In this document: positions 16,319 through 24,994 of the stretch, piece by piece
How the letters are laid out: each line of letters starts with the position of its first letter
How positions within the stretch are numbered: the stretch's first letter is position 1
Origin: Symbiobacterium sp.
GTDB taxonomy: Bacteria > Bacillota > Sulfobacillia > DUSP01 > DYEP01
DNA: 34,129 nucleotides
Assembly (NCBI GenBank): GCA_020725675.1
Contig: DYEP01000137.1
Coordinates: 1-34,129 of the forward strand
Direction of reading: 5' to 3'
The notes under the pieces: generated by a model
Databases searched by the model: none
What the model saw: only the letters and a program-made list of their open reading frames with translations
What the model was told of the DNA's origin: nothing
Translations under genes and position numbers: made by a program

Positions 16319-17023
16319 ATGAAGGTACTGAAGGTAGTGGCCGAAGGGACTGTGACGTCTTTCCGATACCCACATTTTATGATCGGTGTACAACCGACGT
16401 ACGAGATGCCACCGCCCGCTACACTTTATGGGCACATCTGCAGCAGTCTCGGAGAATGGTTCGATCCGGCGGGAGTGAAATTCGCTATTCACTTTACCTA
16501 TCAGAGCAAGTTCGAGGACGTGGAACACACTCACGTTATCGAGGGAAAGACTCAGTCAGGGAACATCAACCCGTACATAAGAGGGTTGCTGTTCCGACCC
16601 AGGTTGGTGTTATATCTAAATAAGCCTGAATGGGTCGACGCATTTCGTTATCCCAAGTACCCTGTAGCACTCGGCCGTTCACAGGATCTGTTCTCCTACC
16701 GGAGTGTAGAAATAGTTGACCTGATTCGAGGCACAAATGCCTACTTTGAACAGACGTTGGTGCCTTATGAACTGGTAAGGCATACATCCAGGGGCGTTGC
16801 TCTTCTAATGCCGCGATACCTTCGGTATGAGGAGGGTCGGTTTCCTGAGTTTGAGAGATATGTCATGTTGCGCACACGAGTACACTTCAGTGATCTGTTA
16901 GACATAACTGGGAGTCCGCTGGATTTTTGGCTGGATCCCACGTCCAACGCTGTAGAGGGAGATTACCTCGGGCTGTTTTTCCATGGGTGGGTTGAAGATG
17001 GAGAAGCCCAACTTATGGCTTGA
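16319..17023 (+). CDS. cas5: Cas5 (Cas5t-type)
   Basis: A 234-residue Cas5. The N-terminal segment, with a basic strand then FRYPHFMIGVQPTYEMPPPATLYGH-type sequence near residues 16-40, is the classic Cas5 block in which a proline-rich turn leads into a T-x-x-G helix. A YPVALGRSQDL motif near 115-125 matches the conserved G-R-S/R-D-L of the family. Cas5 binds the 5' handle of the crRNA. Unlike Cas5d of type I-C there is no sign that it processes crRNA itself. ATG 16319 lies 12 bases after cas7. Its 3' end overlaps the Cas3 start. Confidence 0.88.
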   Translation: MKVLKVVAEGTVTSFRYPHFMIGVQPTYEMPPPATLYGHICSSLGEWFDPAGVKFAIHFTYQSKFEDVEHTHVIEGKTQSGNINPYIRGLLFRPRLVLYLNKPEWVDAFRYPKYPVALGRSQDLFSYRSVEIVDLIRGTNAYFEQTLVPYELVRHTSRGVALLMPRYLRYEEGRFPEFERYVMLRTRVHFSDLLDITGSPLDFWLDPTSNAVEGDYLGLFFHGWVEDGEAQLMA

Positions 17024-19346
17024 ATCAGTTGAGTGTATTTGGGCGAAGAGCCCGCACAAGCACGGCGGCACAGGTGAATCGCTCGGTGCTCACACGTGGA
17101 GAGTCCTGTTAAACCTTAAGTCTTTGGCGCTCTTGAAGCCGTGGCTCCCGGAGTTGATAGGCTATCCTTCGCTTTGGCACGTCCTTTTCTGGGCTGCGTT
17201 TTTCCACGACTGGGGGAAGATCGCAGAGGGCTTCCAACATAGCCTGCACGGAGGAGGTGCCTGGAGGCACAGGCATGAGGTACTATCTGTGCTGTTTGTC
17301 GATTGGCTAAAAGGCTTGCTAGAAAAAGACGAAGAACTGGCGGTTGTAACAGCGATCATTTCTCATCATCGCGACGCTGACGAGTTGTCTGAGCTTTACC
17401 CACTGGGGCTTGTGGATGAAGACGATGACCCGATTCGAGATCTGGTTAGCCAGATAAATGATACGGACCTGCAAATACTTTGGCAGTGGTTTAGCCAAAT
17501 AGCAAAAGGTTGGGTTTGCCAACTGGGGTTTGATGCCTTCGGCGTGAGGTACCCTACCCACTTCCCCACTGGTGAACCCCAGGCTATTAGGGACGGCGCT
17601 CTACCTTCGATCAACAGGATGATGAAGGCCTACCTGCAGACGGCCAAAGACCTAAAGCAAGGAAGGAAACCTGACTTCGTACGGCAAGGGATTGTTTTGA
17701 GAGGCTGCCTGATCTTGAGCGATCATGCGGCCTCCGCCCATATCGGGGAGTTTAAAGGACTGACGATTTCGCGATCCGGGATTCTCACATCGCTGGGATT
17801 GGACCGGAGGGGTATCTACAGCCACCAGAGAGAGGCCATGGACGTTAACGGGTCTGCGCTACTTATAGCGCCCACCGGAAGTGGGAAGACGGAAGCCGCG
17901 CTGCTGTGGGCGGCAAACTTAAGAGAGACCAGAAACATTCAGCGCCTGTTCTACACTCTGCCCTACCAGGCCAGCATGAATGCGATGTACCAGCGCCTGA
18001 ACGCCCTGCTCCCAGGCCAGGTCGGGTTGCTCCACAGCCGGAGCGCGCTGGCTTTGTACCGGAGCCTGATGGAAGAAGAGTCAGACAGAGCAAAGGCCAC
18101 CCAGTGTGCTCAAGCGAGACACGACATGTCCCGGCTGCATTGCTACGCAGTACAAGTATTCAGCCCGTACCAGATGCTAAAGGCCGCATATCAGATTAAG
18201 GGATATGAGGCGGCGCTGGTTGATTATGCGGGGGCAGCCTTCATTATGGATGAGATCCATGCCTATGAGCCGCGCCGTCTCGCCATGATACTCGAATTTG
18301 CATCATTCCTAAAGCAGCAGTTTGGAGCACACTTCTTGATTATGTCTGCCACGATGGCTCAGGTGATTCGCAGCCGCGTCATGGAAGCACTTGGCCAGCC
18401 CGTTACGATTACCGCGTCTCAACCGCTGTTTGCCAGCTTCAGTCGCCACAGGGTACAAGTCTTGGATGGTGACATCCTGAGTGATATGGGGCTTGGGCGG
18501 ATTCGCGAGGCATTTCTAAGTGGTCTCTCAGTGCTGGTGACCTGCAACACTGTACGCAGGGCACAGGACGTTTACAATCTATTGCGGCAAGAATATGATG
18601 CAAAATCAATCATTCTTGTTCATGGACGGTTTTGCGGACGAGACCGTTTGCAAAAGGAACAGGAAATCATTGAAGCCACTGGCGTAAACAGTCCTGACAG
18701 GCGTCCAGTGATTGTGGTATCTACGCAAGTAGTCGAGGTAAGTCTCAACATAGATCTTGATGTCATATTCTCGGATCCGGCTCCTCTTGAGGCTCTGATT
18801 CAGCGGTTTGGACGAATCAACAGAGCCCGGCGCCTCAAGCATGCTTCTGTATACGTTTTCTCAGAGCCGATTGATTCAAATCAAGTATACTCGCCGGAGA
18901 TGATGGATAGAGCTGTTAACATACTACGTAGAATAAACGGGCTGGCCCTGGATGAAGGACAGGTGAGCAGTTGGCTTGATGAAGTCTACTCTGGCGACTT
19001 GCTTGAGGAATGGCAGAGTCAGTATGAGAAGGCGGCGGATGAGTTTCGAACCATCTTCTTGGCCAACCTGACGCCTTTCCACAGTGATGCCGCTCTTGAA
19101 GAGTCTTTCGACAGGCTGTTTGACGGTACTGAAGTACTCCCGCTTGCGCTCGAAAAAGAGTACAACTCTCTGAAAGCATCCAGCAGGCTTGAGGCTTCCC
19201 AACTGCTCGTACCGGTCTCATATGGTCTCTTGAACAGGTTAAAAAGGGACGGCCTAGTAATATCTCGGACCGGCGAATGGCCCAAAGTGGTGAATGTACA
19301 CTACAGCAGTGAATTTGGGCTTGAGCCCGGCAGCAAAAAACCTTAG
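16998..19346 (+). CDS. cas3: Cas3 HD nuclease-helicase of the type I-B-like module
   Basis: A 782-residue Cas3 with both domains. HD part: H32 in LGAHTWR, H70-D71 in FFHDWGK, RHRHE around 90, and ISHH near 119. Helicase part: Walker A APTGSGKT, a PYQASMN block, DEIH in IMDEIHAY, SATM (motif III), QVVEVSLNID (motif V) and QRFGRINRARR (motif VI). It should be recruited by the Cas8-Cas7-Cas5 Cascade to nick and degrade the target. ATG 16998, with GGGTGGG 6 bases upstream, is preferred over ATG 16983. It overlaps cas5 by 26 bases. No adaptation gene or array follows it; the next gene is on the other strand. Confidence 0.95.
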   Translation: MEKPNLWLESVECIWAKSPHKHGGTGESLGAHTWRVLLNLKSLALLKPWLPELIGYPSLWHVLFWAAFFHDWGKIAEGFQHSLHGGGAWRHRHEVLSVLFVDWLKGLLEKDEELAVVTAIISHHRDADELSELYPLGLVDEDDDPIRDLVSQINDTDLQILWQWFSQIAKGWVCQLGFDAFGVRYPTHFPTGEPQAIRDGALPSINRMMKAYLQTAKDLKQGRKPDFVRQGIVLRGCLILSDHAASAHIGEFKGLTISRSGILTSLGLDRRGIYSHQREAMDVNGSALLIAPTGSGKTEAALLWAANLRETRNIQRLFYTLPYQASMNAMYQRLNALLPGQVGLLHSRSALALYRSLMEEESDRAKATQCAQARHDMSRLHCYAVQVFSPYQMLKAAYQIKGYEAALVDYAGAAFIMDEIHAYEPRRLAMILEFASFLKQQFGAHFLIMSATMAQVIRSRVMEALGQPVTITASQPLFASFSRHRVQVLDGDILSDMGLGRIREAFLSGLSVLVTCNTVRRAQDVYNLLRQEYDAKSIILVHGRFCGRDRLQKEQEIIEATGVNSPDRRPVIVVSTQVVEVSLNIDLDVIFSDPAPLEALIQRFGRINRARRLKHASVYVFSEPIDSNQVYSPEMMDRAVNILRRINGLALDEGQVSSWLDEVYSGDLLEEWQSQYEKAADEFRTIFLANLTPFHSDAALEESFDRLFDGTEVLPLALEKEYNSLKASSRLEASQLLVPVSYGLLNRLKRDGLVISRTGEWPKVVNVHYSSEFGLEPGSKKP

Positions 19347-19448
19347 CTTGCATGGTGTGCCCACACGAGGCTGACCACAAACCTACCCACAGAAGTGCTG
19401 CCAGATGTCGGCCATCCCTTGCGATGGTTCCCATGAGGCTGCATGCCG

Positions 19449-19898
19449 TTATTCTTGCTTTTCCTTTTCACACGGATGGTCTTTTGCATCACCGTGGCAT
19501 TCCTTGACTTGCTCTGGACTGCACTTTTCCGGGCGCTCTTTCAGCCTTTCAGGCCGCTTACAGCAGCAAGTACACACGGCGGTTTCCCTCCTTGCAAGAT
19601 CTCTTTCGGTACATTCTTCCATCCTGCTACATACAGAAATATCCGGTCGTGGTGTGGTTGCCAGCTGTGAGAGGAAATCTGCGATCCTGTGCAGGGCACT
19701 TCTCTCTACCACGTAGTGAGTCCAGTAGCCGCGCTTCTCTCCACGCACCAGCCCTGCTCTTCTTAACAGCTGCAAGTGTTGAGAAGCTGCGGCGGGGGAT
19801 ATACCGATGCGGTTTGCCAGGGCGCCCACACAGAAGTCGTGATGGAGAAGCAAGCAGACGATTTGAAGACGTGTTTCATCTGCCAGCACTTGTAGCAT
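19449..19898 (-). CDS. ArsR-family repressor with Cys-rich C-terminal tail
   Basis: A 149-residue ArsR/SmtB-type winged-helix regulator that should release DNA on binding metal or arsenite. The opening LQVLADETRLQIVCLLL and the helix-turn-helix AASQHLQLLRRAGLV are typical. After residue about 95 comes an unusual tail with ten Cys, including VCTCCC. ArsR proteins of about 100 residues normally end before this. The start is ATG 19898, preceded by AGGAGG 11 bases away. The frame stays open to 20015, but a sigma-70-like promoter lies inside that extension, so the longer forms cannot come from that transcript. An arsenate reductase is encoded 1.2 kb away, which supports a role in arsenic response. 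Confidence 0.82.
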   Translation of the reverse strand: MLQVLADETRLQIVCLLLHHDFCVGALANRIGISPAAASQHLQLLRRAGLVRGEKRGYWTHYVVERSALHRIADFLSQLATTPRPDISVCSRMEECTERDLARRETAVCTCCCKRPERLKERPEKCSPEQVKECHGDAKDHPCEKEKQE

Positions 19899-19964
19899 TG
19901 TTGAAGGCTCCTCCTGACTAATCACGCCGAGACCACCAAACCATTTAAGCAATAACTTAATTAA

Positions 19965-19993
19965 ATTGTACATATCTAAGATGGCCGAGTCAA
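19965..19993 (-). promoter_or_regulatory. Promoter of the arsR-type gene
   Basis: On the minus strand TTGACT (19993-19988) and TACAAT (19970-19965) are 17 bases apart, close to the sigma-70/sigma-A consensus. An AT-rich TTAATTAA palindrome immediately downstream of the -10 box, at about the transcription start, is a natural place for an autoregulatory ArsR operator. Confidence 0.65.
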
Positions 19994-20037
19994 GATCTCT
20001 GACCGGGTTTGGCATTCTCTCAGAGGACTTGTAGTTC

Positions 20038-20066
20038 AGCCGGGGCTGTTTTGGGGAATCCCGGCT
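20038..20066. other. Inverted repeat of unknown role
   Basis: AGCCGGG (20038-20044) and CCCGGCT (20060-20066) are perfect 7-base arms around a 15-base loop. It lies between the arsR-type promoter and the end of the Spy-like gene. No T-tract follows on either strand. Confidence 0.35.
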
Positions 20067-20164
20067 GCCGGAGCTGTACGCAAAGGCTCAGCATATTTAC
20101 ATGGCGCGGACCGCATCCCTGTGTGAGTCTTCATCGAGGAACCGGGGGTTCTTGAAAGCGAGGA

Positions 20165-20189
20165 AGAGGGAGGGGTAGCCCCTCCCTCT
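20165..20189 (-). terminator. Hairpin after the Spy-like gene, probable terminator
   Basis: Perfect 11-base arms (20165-20175 and 20179-20189) enclose a 3-base loop, starting 15 bases after the stop of the Spy-like gene. On the minus strand it is followed by TTCCTCGCTTTC, a modest T-rich tail. The arms are purine-rich on one side and pyrimidine-rich on the other. Confidence 0.6.
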
Positions 20190-20203
20190 CCCTCGGTTGA
20201 TGC

Positions 20204-20698
20204 TCAGAGGGATCCTGTTGTGGTCATGCCTGGCCTGGAGCTGCGCTCAAACATCGGTCCGCCCCGCTTGACGCGTGCATGATGTGAAGCGCATGCCTGG
20301 TTGAGCATTTCCAGCTGCTCCTCCGTTAGCACCGAGTTTCTCGTCTCAATCATTTTCTTCTGGACCTGGTTCATCTGCTCCCTGAGCGCAACGATTTCTG
20401 CCCGGAGCGCCTCGGCAGCTTCGGTGTCAGGTTCTTTTTGCCATCTGATGTTCCTGAGCTCAAACATCTTTCGGAACAAGGCATCCCTGATGCTGCTTAG
20501 CTTTTCAAACGCGCTGTTATGGATCTGCTGTAACTTGCTTACCTGTTCATCACTGAGGTTCAAGCCATTGACCACGCAATCTTCGGCATTTTGCATTTTG
20601 TCTCCTCGGCCAAACCCTCCCCAGGGAGCTGCCAAGGCAAGGCCTGTAACTCCAAGAACCATCACCGACACCAACCCGAAAACCAACAGTTTCCGCAT
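20204..20698 (-). CDS. Spy/CpxP-like periplasmic LTXXQ protein
   Basis: A 164-residue exported protein. Residues 1-23 form a signal peptide (basic MRK, hydrophobic core, ALA-A cleavage site). Two LTXXQ-type motifs follow: LSDEQ near residue 48 and LTEEQ near 126, flanking long amphipathic helices, as in the Spy/CpxP/CnrX-like family of extracytoplasmic chaperones and metal or stress sensors. The C-terminal tail is basic with HH and no anchor. AGGAG lies about 10 bases before the ATG. Its neighbours, an ArsR-type repressor and arsenate reductase, suggest a metal stress role, which is inference only. Confidence 0.75.
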   Translation of the reverse strand: MRKLLVFGLVSVMVLGVTGLALAAPWGGFGRGDKMQNAEDCVVNGLNLSDEQVSKLQQIHNSAFEKLSSIRDALFRKMFELRNIRWQKEPDTEAAEALRAEIVALREQMNQVQKKMIETRNSVLTEEQLEMLNQACASHHARVKRGGPMFERSSRPGMTTTGSL

Positions 20699-21102
20699 TG
20701 TTCAAGCACTCCTTTCGAAATTGTATTCTCGCCATGCATCCTGGTATAACGGATCTGTAACGATCTACCACCTTCCCCGGTTTCGGTCTTTCGTGTCCTG
20801 CCATATCCAATTCTACCCGCAGACTTTAACCATTGTTTGGCCAGTCCTTAACGAAAAATCAAACGTTCTGTCTCTATTGCTTAAACGAGTGATGAAATGG
20901 ACAAGGCGTGACAGGTGTCGGGAAGACTATATTGACAGCACCGGTCTGCATATGGTTTGCTGCAGATATAAGGATCACCGGGATGGAACAGGAAGCGACC
21001 CGGAAACTCGCGTGTGCGGTCCTAGCACATAGAAGGGCGTGGATGCGATAGATACTGTCATCTCAACCGAACAGCGAGTGACAAAACCGAAAGTGGAGGG
21101 TG
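20699..21102. other. Divergent intergenic region between Spy-like gene and arsC
   Basis: No gene is supportable; the forward frame crossing it is mostly antisense to the Spy-like gene. TTGACA at 20932-20937 is a perfect -35 box without a matching -10 box at 16-18 bases. A perfect inverted repeat TCTGCA/TGCAGA (20945-20950 and 20961-20966, 10-base loop) sits just downstream and could be an operator. TACAAT on the minus strand about 30 bases before the Spy-like start is a possible -10 box. Confidence 0.4.
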
Positions 21103-21549
21103 ATGCAGTTGGGCAAAAAACGAATCATGTTCTTGTGTACCGGAAATTCGTGCAGAAGCCAGATGGCAGAAGGCTACATGAAGATGTTTGCGCCAGATTG
21201 GGAGGTATGGAGTGCTGGCATCCGCCCTGTGGGCGTAAACCCGAGGGCCGTATCAGTCATGCTGGAAGATGGGGTAGACATTTCCACACATACATCGGAT
21301 CCACTGGATCCTGACTTGCTTTCCCGCATGGACGTGGTGGTTACCTTGTGCGGAGATGCCGAAGAGACTTGCCCGCTGACGCCTCCTGGGGTAAGAAGAA
21401 TCCACTGGCCGCTGCCGGATCCTGCCAGGGCAGAAGGGACTGAGGATGATATCGTATCGGAATTCCGCAAGGTGAGAGACGAGATCAGGCGCAGGGTACT
21501 GGAGTTCATCGAGGCGAACCGCGAGACAGTGGGAAAATCGCCGTCTTAG
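21103..21549 (+). CDS. arsC: Arsenate reductase, thioredoxin-coupled type
   Basis: A 148-residue protein of the low-molecular-weight phosphatase fold. It reduces arsenate to arsenite through a Cys relay. The P-loop [15 protein letters not shown] (C-X5-R) carries the nucleophilic Cys, and the [10 protein letters not shown] segment provides the two Cys of the relay (C-X6-C, matching the Cys82/Cys89 pair of the Staphylococcus-type enzyme), so it is arsenate reductase rather than a plain tyrosine phosphatase. The start is ATG 21103, though GGAGG is only 3 bases before it; TTG 21109 has better spacing and would remove two residues. No arsenite exporter (ArsB or Acr3) is in the window. Confidence 0.88.
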   Translation: MQLGKKRIMFLCTGNSCRSQMAEGYMKMFAPDWEVWSAGIRPVGVNPRAVSVMLEDGVDISTHTSDPLDPDLLSRMDVVVTLCGDAEETCPLTPPGVRRIHWPLPDPARAEGTEDDIVSEFRKVRDEIRRRVLEFIEANRETVGKSPS

Positions 21550-21803
21550 AGTATTCTGCTGAATATTAAAGGTGTAACCGATCTTTGTATTATCCGACAA
21601 AAGATTTGCATTAAAATTAGAACCATCACCAGGGGAATTTGCTCCAAAGGGATAGAAAAATGTGGTAGGCAGGGGTATGTTTACTTCCGAACTGGACGAC
21701 TCTTACTGTGTGCCACTGGACAGGAGGCGGAGCGGTCCTTCCGGGCTTGGATTTTCTATTGTGTCGTGTTACCGGCGCAGACACCCAAGAGAGGATGGGA
21801 ACG

Positions 21804-23009
21804 ATGATCGACTTTGAGTTAACAGAAGAGCACCTGATGGTCGAGAAGATGGTCCGCGATTTTGCGGCGAAGGAAGTAGCCCCTTATATCGCCCAGCTTG
21901 ACCGGGAACACAGGTTTGACAGGTCCATTCTCGACAAAATGGCTGACCTTGGACTCTTAGGTATTTGTATCCCTGAAAAGTATGGGGGGAGTGGGTTTGA
22001 CTACGTGAGCCTGGGTCTTGCATGTGAGGAGCTGGAGTTTGTCGACACATCCCTTCGCGTGATCATGTCGGTTCACGTTGGACTTACGTGCATGACCCTG
22101 GCCGCGTGGGCTACTGAGGAGCAAAAGCGAAAGTACCTTGTGCCGCTGGCGAAGGGCGAAAGAATCGGCTGTTTTGGTTTGACAGAACCCAACGCAGGTA
22201 GCGACGCTGTGGCCATCCAGTCCACTGCGGTGAAAAAGGGCGATCACTATGTCCTCAATGGAGAGAAGATGTGGATATCCCTTGCCGACGTGGCTGATGT
22301 GTTCTTGGTATTTGCCTGGACGGATCAGGAGAAGAAGAAGCGCCGGGACCACTCTGGCATGTCTGCGTTTATCCTTCAACGCGGAATGCCGGGGCTCACT
22401 ACTGCCACGATACACGGAAAATTGGGCATACGCGCTGGAAATACGGGTTCCTTCTCCATGAACGATGTTGAGGTACCGGCTGAGAACCGTATCGGGAACG
22501 AAGGAGAGGGGTTTAAGATCGCAATGTTCGGGCTGGACCAGGGGAGGTTCACCGTGGCCGCGGGAGCGACCGGGCTGGTCAGGGCGTGTCTTGAAGCATC
22601 GAAAAGCTATGCTCTTTCCCGATATGCATTCAATAGGCCCATAGCAGAGTTCCAGCTGGTGAAGGAAATGATAGCGAACATGGTTGCGGGGTATGAGACT
22701 TCAAGGCTGCTTTGGATGAGGGCTGCGTGGCTGAAGAATAAGGGGATCCGTAATACCAGGGAGACGGCCCTTGCCAAGTGGGTGGCATGCGATGCGTCCG
22801 AACGCGCTGCATCTGACGCAGTTCAAATCCATGGCGCTTACGGGTACTCCGATGAGTATCCTGTTGAGCGATTCTACCGCAACTGCAAAGCAGCAGTCAT
22901 TTATGAGGGTTCAAGGGAGATCCAAAAGCTTATGCAGGCAGACTATGCCCTCGGATTTAGGCAGGACAAGCAACTCCGTGTAACACTACCGCCGTGGCCT
23001 TTTGAGTAG
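21804..23009 (+). CDS. Acyl-CoA dehydrogenase, short-chain type
   Basis: A 401-residue FAD flavoprotein that oxidises acyl-CoA to enoyl-CoA and passes electrons to electron transfer flavoprotein. It shows the family signature GCFGLTEPNAGSDA near 120-133, the GEKMWIS strand, the RIGNEGEGF loop, the SYALSRYAFNRPIAEFQ helix, and the catalytic-base region VIYEGSREIQ near 370, where Glu is placed as in butyryl-CoA dehydrogenases. ATG 21804 is chosen because GAGG lies 9 bases upstream and it begins the family's usual MIDFELTEE. The 254-base region before it holds AT-rich sequence but no promoter I can assert. A strong terminator follows. No etfAB is nearby. Confidence 0.93.
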   Translation: MIDFELTEEHLMVEKMVRDFAAKEVAPYIAQLDREHRFDRSILDKMADLGLLGICIPEKYGGSGFDYVSLGLACEELEFVDTSLRVIMSVHVGLTCMTLAAWATEEQKRKYLVPLAKGERIGCFGLTEPNAGSDAVAIQSTAVKKGDHYVLNGEKMWISLADVADVFLVFAWTDQEKKKRRDHSGMSAFILQRGMPGLTTATIHGKLGIRAGNTGSFSMNDVEVPAENRIGNEGEGFKIAMFGLDQGRFTVAAGATGLVRACLEASKSYALSRYAFNRPIAEFQLVKEMIANMVAGYETSRLLWMRAAWLKNKGIRNTRETALAKWVACDASERAASDAVQIHGAYGYSDEYPVERFYRNCKAAVIYEGSREIQKLMQADYALGFRQDKQLRVTLPPWPFE

Positions 23010-23041
23010 ATGAGCGGTCGTTATGCGATGCTTGGGAGAGT

Positions 23042-23094
23042 GCCGAGCCTCCCGGGGAGAATGTCCCGGAGGCCCGGCTTTCTGTTTTTGTTTC
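23042..23094 (+). terminator. Rho-independent terminator after the acyl-CoA dehydrogenase gene
   Basis: A GC-rich hairpin: GCCGAGCCTCC at 23042-23052 pairs with GGAGGCCCGGC at 23068-23078 with one mismatch, and is followed by TTTCTGTTTTTGTTT. The convergent cooS gene ends at 23096 directly behind it. Confidence 0.85.
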
Positions 23095-23095
23095 A

Positions 23096-24994
23096 TCAAA
23101 TACCTAGTGCACTGCGTTTTGCATCGATGTGTGCAATCATAATGGATGCGGCCTTCACCGGGTCTTCTTCTACAAGTACCTTACCGCCCAAGAGGTTTTC
23201 AATATCCTCTGTAAGGACCTTTGTGACAAGCTCGCTGCCTGTTACCGGAGGTACAGGACCGATGTGGGTGAGGAGCCCGAAAGATACTGCGAAGATCCCG
23301 TCGGCCACTGCCTTTTGCTCCAGGTACTCAGGGGCAGACGCAGCTACCGGCAGCTGGCTGGGATCTACGCCCAGGCTGTCAGCGATGGCCGTTACAGCCG
23401 CCCCAATGCGCCCGATATCTACACACGACCCAAAGTTCAGCACAGGCGGGATACCCAAAGCCTTGCAGACATCTCCCAGTTTCTCCCCGCATACATCGGT
23501 AGATGCCGGATCCATAAGACTCTCGATTTGTGCTCCGCTGCTTGTACAACCTGCGCTGATAACGAGCACGTTATTCTTCAAGAACTCCCTCATAATGGTA
23601 AGGCTCTTGAAGTCATGACCGTTTCGGTTGTTTGTACACCCGACTACCGCAGCGATGCCCCGGACCGAGCCGGTCTTTATCGCATCAAGCAGCGGATCGA
23701 GGCTGCCTCCCAGCGCTTTGAGGATGGATTCAATTCCAAACCCAGCTACGACTCGTGCTCTGTGAGAGGGAACATATACGTTCTCTGGGACGCGGTGCTT
23801 GAATGCATCAATGGCCATCCTGACAAGCTGAACTGCCTGGTCGGCTACCTTCTCAGGATCGTAGTCCACGTGGTCCTTAACACCGTCCATTCGGACGATA
23901 CGGTCTACGCTTACAAGTCTTGTATGGAATTGGTCCGCTGCGAGTTTAAGACCGGGAATGGAGCAGTTCATATCCATCATTACCAGGTCCACGGCGCCAG
24001 TTGCCACGTAGTATTCTTGCATCATCCAGTTACCAAGCTGACCTGCAAAACCACTTGCGCTGGAAGCGGAACGCTGCATGAGTTCCTGACCTGTACACAT
24101 TGAACCATACACCTTAATGCCCGAAGCACCGGCTTCCCTGGCAAGAGCAAGGAGTTCGGGTTTCTGGCTGGCCCAAATGACTGCAGAGGCCATCAATGGC
24201 ACATGACCGTGGGCCACGATGTTCACTGTTTCAGGGTCTATAATACCGAGGTCAGCTTCGCTTTCGACTAATGCAGGAGACCCCAGAAGGATGTCCTGAA
24301 CAGTAATGGTACCTACAAGTCCCATGTAACCGGTGGCAAGAGAGAGCCTTATCGCTGTGAGCAGGAGATCTGTCGGGTCGGTGTTTATGTTCGTCATGGA
24401 CTTGGTTAGTGCGTCCCGGATTTCAGAGAGCACACCACCGGGCATGACCCCTAGTGCTTCCCACGCCTTCTTTCGGGACGCGGGAGCGAATACGTCAACC
24501 AGTAGCAGCCGCTCGTCGCTGCCCTTACGCAGTTCAGAGAGTATTGCGCTTGATAGCGCCTCCGCGAGCTGTTCATTCGATTTGCTGCTGTCAAGGCCGA
24601 TGAGGCTGGCCACTTCTCGCAGCTTACGCGGGTCACCGATCCTGAACGGGGTCTGGCCTTGGGCGGTTGCTTTCAAGGTCTTTGCCAACTCTTCGAGGTG
24701 ATGCGCATACGCTGCAGCGCCGTGAACTGCGAGGCGGACCAGGTTCCTGGCCACTATGGTGTCGGCCGTGGCGCCGCATATACCCGTGTCGGAGTGTGGA
24801 CTGATACGACACGGACCGTGGCTGCACAGCTGGCAGCACAACCCCTGCAGACCAAAACCGCATTGGGGCTGCTGGGCTTCCCAACGATCAAAGACAGTGG
24901 TGATGCCCAGATTCCGAGTACGCTCATACATTTCGTTGGTACTTTTGTGTGCTGAGTAGCACGGTGAAGATGCACATGTGTGGCAGATGTTCAT
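23096..24994 (-). CDS. cooS: Carbon monoxide dehydrogenase catalytic subunit CooS
   Basis: A 632-residue Ni-Fe-S CODH that interconverts CO and CO2. Cluster ligands are visible: C45 and C53 (cluster D), C54, C57, C62 and C73 (cluster B), and for the Ni-containing C cluster the AHGH histidine, the Cys of SMCTGQE, DMNC, VGCTN, AGCTSS and FGSC. The catalytic lysine region EQKAV is kept. ATG 24994 is chosen since GGGAGGG lies about 9 bases upstream and the length then equals the usual size of about 636; the frame stays open to ATG 25045. No cooF, cooC, acs or hydrogenase gene is within reach, so this is a solitary CooS. A CRP/FNR-type palindrome lies 139 bases upstream. Confidence 0.95.
   Translation of the reverse strand: MNICHTCASSPCYSAHKSTNEMYERTRNLGITTVFDRWEAQQPQCGFGLQGLCCQLCSHGPCRISPHSDTGICGATADTIVARNLVRLAVHGAAAYAHHLEELAKTLKATAQGQTPFRIGDPRKLREVASLIGLDSSKSNEQLAEALSSAILSELRKGSDERLLLVDVFAPASRKKAWEALGVMPGGVLSEIRDALTKSMTNINTDPTDLLLTAIRLSLATGYMGLVGTITVQDILLGSPALVESEADLGIIDPETVNIVAHGHVPLMASAVIWASQKPELLALAREAGASGIKVYGSMCTGQELMQRSASSASGFAGQLGNWMMQEYYVATGAVDLVMMDMNCSIPGLKLAADQFHTRLVSVDRIVRMDGVKDHVDYDPEKVADQAVQLVRMAIDAFKHRVPENVYVPSHRARVVAGFGIESILKALGGSLDPLLDAIKTGSVRGIAAVVGCTNNRNGHDFKSLTIMREFLKNNVLVISAGCTSSGAQIESLMDPASTDVCGEKLGDVCKALGIPPVLNFGSCVDIGRIGAAVTAIADSLGVDPSQLPVAASAPEYLEQKAVADGIFAVSFGLLTHIGPVPPVTGSELVTKVLTEDIENLLGGKVLVEEDPVKAASIMIAHIDAKRSALGI

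Noticed and set aside
17906-18199. A 97-codon forward frame within the type I-B cas3 gene
   Set aside because: It overlaps the Walker A to motif II region of Cas3 in another frame and shows no independent signals.
20301-21032. A 243-codon forward frame across the Spy-like gene
   Set aside because: It is antisense to a gene with a clear signal peptide and LTXXQ motifs; its sequence is low-complexity Ser/Cys-rich as expected of a shadow frame.
23129-24103. A 324-codon forward frame inside cooS
   Set aside because: It is the reverse complement of a CODH gene with all metal ligands conserved; no ribosome binding site or recognisable domain.
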